Assembly: GCA_013416455.1 (NCBI GenBank)
Contig: JACCES010000017.1
Coordinates: 43,881-107,880, forward strand
Length of the DNA: 64,000 nt
From: Alcaligenaceae bacterium
Lineage (GTDB): Bacteria; Pseudomonadota; Gammaproteobacteria; Burkholderiales; Burkholderiaceae_B
Reading direction: 5' to 3'
Below, piece after piece: positions 61,113 through 64,000 of this stretch. The notes beneath the pieces are model-generated. The model was not told where the DNA came from. It was given only the letters and a program-made list of their open reading frames with translations, and did no database searches. Position numbers and translations under genes: made by a program. The first letter of the stretch is position 1, and every line of letters begins with the position of its first letter.

Positions 61113-61696
61113 TGCTGTGCAACCTTGGCCGGGAACATGGGTTTCGATACGTCTATGGTTTCGAGCGACTGGAGAAACTGTGCAATGTTCTGCTGCACCG
61201 ACCGATTGAGCGATTCACGTGCTCGAACCATCCCAACAAAGGCATAATCGAACGGGACAACCCCGTCGGCCGCGATGTCTTGCGTGAAGATGATGTCGCC
61301 GTTTGCTCGATCAATGAGCTCATAGCGGGCGGCTGACTTGGTCGTCATGCTTGCGCCAAAGGCGGGCATGTCTATAGCCAGAATCTTCACCGACAGGTTT
61401 ACGCGCTTGTCAGCGTCATCTCGGAAAATAGCCATGCGATTGATAGCGTCTTCTAGAGCAGCCTGCCAGAGAGGCGCTGCGACCTCTGCCCCTGCGGGTA
61501 GATCGCCCGTTTTCTCCTCCGGGCTGGCCAAGCTTACAGTGATCGCCCTTAGCTCCGCGTCTACCTTCTTTTCGCTGTATCCCACGTTCGAAACGGCGAA
61601 GTTTACGGGGGGTAAGCTCTGACACCCAGCAAGCGCCAGCATTACGGCGAAAGCCGCGACAAGCTTCTTCAATTTCTGCTCCTTACAGTCAAACAC
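61109..61696 (-). CDS. Hypothetical lipoprotein
   Basis: A 195-residue predicted lipoprotein. A basic N-terminus (EQKLKKLVA) and hydrophobic stretch end in MLALAGCQS, lipobox LAGC near residue 25. The mature part is acidic and has no family I can name; it contains VNLSVKILAIDMPAFGASMTTKSA and a C-terminal helix-rich LNRSVQQNIAQFLQSLE. It shares 4 bp with the SlyB-like gene, so both are made from one message and may form a surface complex. Confidence 0.65.
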   Translation of the reverse strand: MFDCKEQKLKKLVAAFAVMLALAGCQSLPPVNFAVSNVGYSEKKVDAELRAITVSLASPEEKTGDLPAGAEVAAPLWQAALEDAINRMAIFRDDADKRVNLSVKILAIDMPAFGASMTTKSAARYELIDRANGDIIFTQDIAADGVVPFDYAFVGMVRARESLNRSVQQNIAQFLQSLETIDVSKPMFPAKVAQQ

Positions 61697-61753
61697 TTAA
61701 TTCAATCTTGGTTACATCGTGCCCAGAGTGCGGCAGTAGCTCGATCCGGGTTT

Positions 61754-62122
61754 CTACTTCTTCACATCTAGGTCGAGCTGGGCGGCGCTGAGGATGATGC
61801 AGGCTTCAAGCTGGGCTCGATCAGAGCTGCCCAAGGCGACCACCTTCTCCTTGCTGACTTTTTGAAATGGCCACTCGGATTCTGTGACTATTGGGGCCCC
61901 GAGGCCCGGGAGGGGTCCGTTAAAGCCTGTTATCTCGATAATCTTGACGAGCGTGCCATACGAAGGCTCGTGCCTCCCCACCTCCCAAGCGGAAACATTG
62001 CCTTTTGTAAGGTCGAGCGCTTCCGCAAGCTGATCTTGGGTCAGCTTCTTGGACAGCCGGGCGGCCTTTATCCACTCATTTAGCTCCATGCCTGAGAGTG
62101 TAGAGAAAATCTGTACTTTCAT
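61754..62122 (-). CDS. Phage CI-like helix-turn-helix regulator
   Basis: A 122-residue XRE-family protein. The helix-turn-helix domain is near the N-terminus (WIKAARLSKKLTQDQLAEALDL, TKGNVSAWEVGRHEPS), followed by a short C-terminal part with no peptidase motif, so it is a small CI-type repressor. It is divergent from a Cro/YdaS-like gene, and the shared 48-bp gap contains a palindromic operator. An alternative ATG at 62089 would remove 11 residues; neither start has a clear ribosome site. It would hold the lysogenic state. Confidence 0.8.
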   Translation of the reverse strand: MKVQIFSTLSGMELNEWIKAARLSKKLTQDQLAEALDLTKGNVSAWEVGRHEPSYGTLVKIIEITGFNGPLPGLGAPIVTESEWPFQKVSKEKVVALGSSDRAQLEACIILSAAQLDLDVKK

Positions 62123-62145
62123 GGTCTATGTATTCTTGATCTAAG

Positions 62146-62164
62146 AGTATAGAAATACTATACT
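62146..62164. promoter_or_regulatory. Palindromic operator of the CI/Cro switch
   Basis: AGTAT-AGAA-ATACT (62146-62159) is overlapped by TATAG-AAATA-CTATA (62148-62162), two nested inverted repeats in the gap between the divergent regulator genes, the expected position for CI/Cro binding. Confidence 0.65.
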
Positions 62165-62170
62165 CCGGCC

Positions 62171-62470
62171 ATGCAGATAGATCAAAGGCCCCATCCGCTT
62201 GAGGTTGCAGCCCAAAAATTTGGGTCTGAAGCAGCTCTTGCCCGTGCAATTGGCGCATCTCGCGGCGCAATGAACCAATGGAAGAACCCTGGTCGCGAGG
62301 TTCCGGCGAAGTATGCCCCCAAGATTGAAAAGTTGACCGGCGTTCACTGTGAGCTGCTTTGTCCTTCTGTGGACTGGTCTGTGGTTCGCCGCTCCATTCG
62401 CCGTAACGCACGGCGCCGCCCCACCAAGGACACCACCCACCCCACGGCCAAGAAGTCTGCTCATGTGTGA
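62171..62470 (+). CDS. Cro/YdaS-like helix-turn-helix regulator
   Basis: A 99-residue protein with a YdaS/Cro-type helix-turn-helix: EAALARAIGASRGAMNQWKN near residues 20-39, then VPAKYAPKIEKLTGVHCELLCP. It would repress the CI gene from the operator in the shared gap and promote lytic functions. The C-terminus is basic (RRNARRRPTKDTTHPTAKK). The position beside the CI-like gene with nested palindromes in between is the standard lambda-like switch layout. No strong ribosome site is seen. Confidence 0.75.
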   Translation: MQIDQRPHPLEVAAQKFGSEAALARAIGASRGAMNQWKNPGREVPAKYAPKIEKLTGVHCELLCPSVDWSVVRRSIRRNARRRPTKDTTHPTAKKSAHV

Positions 62471-62546
62471 ATCCAAAGTGCGCGTCATCAAGTCGACTCC
62501 GCAGCAGTCGGCCTGGGGTGTCATCGGCTATTACCAGATGGATTGA
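62463..62546 (+). CDS. 27-residue phage ORF between Cro and the replication gene
   Basis: Starts with ATG overlapping the Cro-like stop and reads MCESKVRVIKSTPQQSAWGV ending YYQMD, with stop at 62544-62546 four bases before the next gene. Overlapping starts of this sort are common in phage operons. No family is recognised. Confidence 0.4.
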   Translation: MCESKVRVIKSTPQQSAWGVIGYYQMD

Positions 62547-62550
62547 CGAT

Positions 62551-63393
62551 ATGCGCCGACCCTCGTTCCAGTTCTATCCAGATGACTGGTCTTCCAACAG
62601 CAATCTTAAGCGCTGCATGCACGAAGAGAAGGGCATCTGGATGGACGTTATGTGCGTGCTCCACGATCAGGATGAGTACGGCATCGCCCGCTGGCCCCTG
62701 GCTGAGATTGCCCAGGCAGTCGGTGCCACGAAAGCCAAGCTCAATCGGCTGGTTGAAAAGGGCGTTCTGAAGGGTGCTGACGTAGGCGAGCAGTGTGAAC
62801 CTATGGTGTTTGTGCCTCGCAGCGGCAGGAAGAATGGCGACCCGGTGACGCTCATCGAGCAGCAGGATGGCCCCCTTTGGTACTCATCCCGCATGGTCTT
62901 GGATGAATACAAGAGGAAGGTTCGGGGCGGCACTGATGCCGCACCAAACGGAACACCCGACCCTTCACCCTCACGTGCGGGCGCGTCATCTCCATCTCCA
63001 TCTTCAACAAAAGAAAGAGAACCTATCGGTTCTTTGCCGACTTCGCCGGCCATGCCTTGTCCCGTGCAGGCCATTGTGGATGCCTACCACGAGCTGATGC
63101 CCGACAACCCCAAGGTGCGTGTCTTGACCGATGCCCGCCGAAGAACGATTGCGGCCCGGTGGAGGGAGGCGGCCCGATTGAGCGTCAAGCCTTTTGGCTA
63201 CTCGACCCAAGGCGAGGGAGTAGCGGCATGGCGGGAATTCTTCTCGGTTTGCAACGAATCTGCATTCCTCACGGGGAGGACGCCGCCTGGACATGGGAGA
63301 GATCGGCCGTTCATTGCCGACCTGGATTTCCTGATGACCCCTGCGAAGTTCGCCAGGTGTCTTGAAAACCACTACCACCGGGAGCACGCATGA
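62551..63393 (+). CDS. Phage replication-like protein (YdaU/DUF1376-like N-terminus)
   Basis: A 280-residue protein. The N-terminus (RPSFQFYPDDWSSNSNLKRC, EEKGIWMDVMCVLHDQDEYG) matches the DUF1376/YdaU group of phage proteins beside replication genes, and a winged-helix-like AEIAQAVGATKAKLNRLVEKGVL follows. After a Pro/Ser-rich linker (about residues 140-175) a C-terminal domain reads LTDARRRTIAARWREAAR and LDFLMTPAKFARCLENHYH, typical of phage replisome-organiser type proteins. The ATG at 62551 follows a four-base gap from the small ORF. Its end overlaps the dnaB fragment. Confidence 0.72.
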   Translation: MRRPSFQFYPDDWSSNSNLKRCMHEEKGIWMDVMCVLHDQDEYGIARWPLAEIAQAVGATKAKLNRLVEKGVLKGADVGEQCEPMVFVPRSGRKNGDPVTLIEQQDGPLWYSSRMVLDEYKRKVRGGTDAAPNGTPDPSPSRAGASSPSPSSTKEREPIGSLPTSPAMPCPVQAIVDAYHELMPDNPKVRVLTDARRRTIAARWREAARLSVKPFGYSTQGEGVAAWREFFSVCNESAFLTGRTPPGHGRDRPFIADLDFLMTPAKFARCLENHYHREHA

Positions 63394-63863
63394 CCCCCAA
63401 CGAACCCTTCCAAATTCCCCGCGCCCCGGAAGCCGAGCAAAGCGTAATCGGCGGCCTGTGCCTGGACAACAATGCCATTGACCGCATTGGCGTGTTGTAG
63501 CCGGACGCCTTCTACAGCGCCGAGAACCGCAGGATTTACGCAGCCATCGTGTCGCTCATCGCGCAGCAAAAGCCTGCAGATTTGGTGACGATCACGAGTG
63601 CCGATCCGTCCATCGAGATGGCGTACCTGAACCAAATCATCGTGAACACGCCGAGCGCGGCCAACATCGGCCACTACGCTGAAACCGTGCGCGAGAAGGC
63701 GCTGATGCGCAGTGTGCTGGCTGCCACGAGCCGGATACAGGAAATCGTCCACGAGCGGGGCCGTAAGGCTGCTGAGATTCTGGACGCTGCGCAGTCGGAG
63801 CTTTCGGTATCCGAATCGTTCGGCATTCACGGTGATGCGGGTCGACGGAATGCGCCACGCTGA
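63390..63863 (+). pseudogene. dnaB: Replicative helicase DnaB N-terminal fragment with in-frame amber codon
   Basis: From ATG 63390 the frame reads a DnaB N-terminal domain (APEAEQSVIGGLCLDNNAID, then DAFYSAENRRIYAAIVSLIA and AYLNQIIVNTPSAANIGHYAE). It is broken at codon 37 by TAG (63498-63500) where DnaB normally has Gln or Glu in a (L/V)xPxxFY context. Translation resumes in the same frame after the TAG to a TGA at 63861. The C-terminal RecA-like helicase domain is absent. From about 63826 the DnaB match ends and another gene takes over in a different frame. Confidence 0.75.
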
Positions 63864-64000
63864 CCCCGACGTTCTGTTGGTGGATGACGATATGCGCCGG
63901 CTGGATGCAGAAATCATCGAGCTGCACCCAGACTTCCGCGCCGTCATTACCGCACATTACGTTCGGCCCGGCCCGGTAAAGACGAAGATTGACGATCTCG
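63835..64000 (+). CDS. Partial phage gene, antiterminator-Q/sigma-like (3' end outside window)
   Basis: From an ATG at 63835 the frame is open to the window edge and reads MRVDGMRHADPDVLLVDDDM then AEIIELHPDFRAVITAHYV. This resembles the start of phage antitermination or small sigma-like regulators, in which an acidic stretch is followed by HPDFxxVIxxHYV and a helix-turn-helix; this is recognition by pattern, not certain. It overlaps the end of the dnaB fragment, in a different frame, so a deletion has joined two phage genes. The true start may lie upstream of the junction. Confidence 0.4.
   Translation, partial: MRVDGMRHADPDVLLVDDDMRRLDAEIIELHPDFRAVITAHYVRPGPVKTKIDDL

Overview
The window is high-GC DNA from a betaproteobacterium, most likely Burkholderiales and close to Alcaligenaceae (Bordetella/Achromobacter-like). 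The evidence is five periplasmic tripartite-tricarboxylate-transporter receptors of the Bug family, many LysR regulators, CaiB/acyl-CoA catabolic modules, and a core block cysS - HhH glycosylase - accA - tilS - lysC - tRNA-Ser. This placement rests on gene content and family recognition, not on a database search.

Layout. 1-7.2 kb: redox and accessory enzymes (aldo/keto reductase fragment, SDR, sugar-dehydrogenase-like lipoprotein, GST, ABM monooxygenase with its LysR, DODA-type dioxygenase, cytochrome b561). 7.2-13.5 kb: two LysR genes divergent from a split TPP decarboxylase and from an acyl-CoA dehydrogenase / CoA-transferase / hydrolase operon. 13.5-30.8 kb: a catabolic island with four Bug receptors, a nucleoside-type deaminase, a GntR/FCD regulator, two MmgE/PrpD proteins, an FAD oxidoreductase, a CobW GTPase, an isochorismatase-type amidase, a hydantoinase-type cyclic amidohydrolase, an aconitase and a PEP-mutase/isocitrate-lyase-type lyase. 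Palindromes built around GTTGACA overlap the -35 boxes of three recognisable promoters here, so one regulator, probably the GntR protein, may control the whole island. Chemically the set could open a cyclic imide or amide, hydrolyse the half-amide, then hydrate and cleave the resulting carboxylic acid; this is inference.

30.8-34.1 kb: copper resistance (CopA, CueR, CopZ) with two CueR-type promoters of 19-bp spacer. 34.1-41.8 kb: membrane and stress-type genes (Gate-domain protein, YggS, LLM oxidoreductase, DUF3182 operon, PRC-barrel protein, small lipoprotein and membrane proteins, MscS). A 268-bp MITE-like element with 31-bp terminal inverted repeats and a 78-bp tandem repeat lie between them. 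41.8-57.6 kb: mostly housekeeping (Bug receptor, TrmJ, SuhB, TerC/CBS protein, UppP, carbonic anhydrase, NCS2 permease with an extra C-terminal domain, LpxH, cyclophilin, TPR protein, CysS, glycosylase, AccA, TilS, LysC) ending at tRNA-Ser(GCU).

57.8-64 kb: a degraded prophage or integrative element beside tRNA-Ser. It has a truncated tyrosine integrase, a BrnT/BrnA toxin-antitoxin pair, a PD-(D/E)XK-like protein, a glutamine-rich micro-protein, lipoproteins, a divergent CI/Cro switch with a palindromic operator, a YdaU-like replication protein, a dnaB fragment with an in-frame amber codon, and the fragment of a further phage gene at the window edge.
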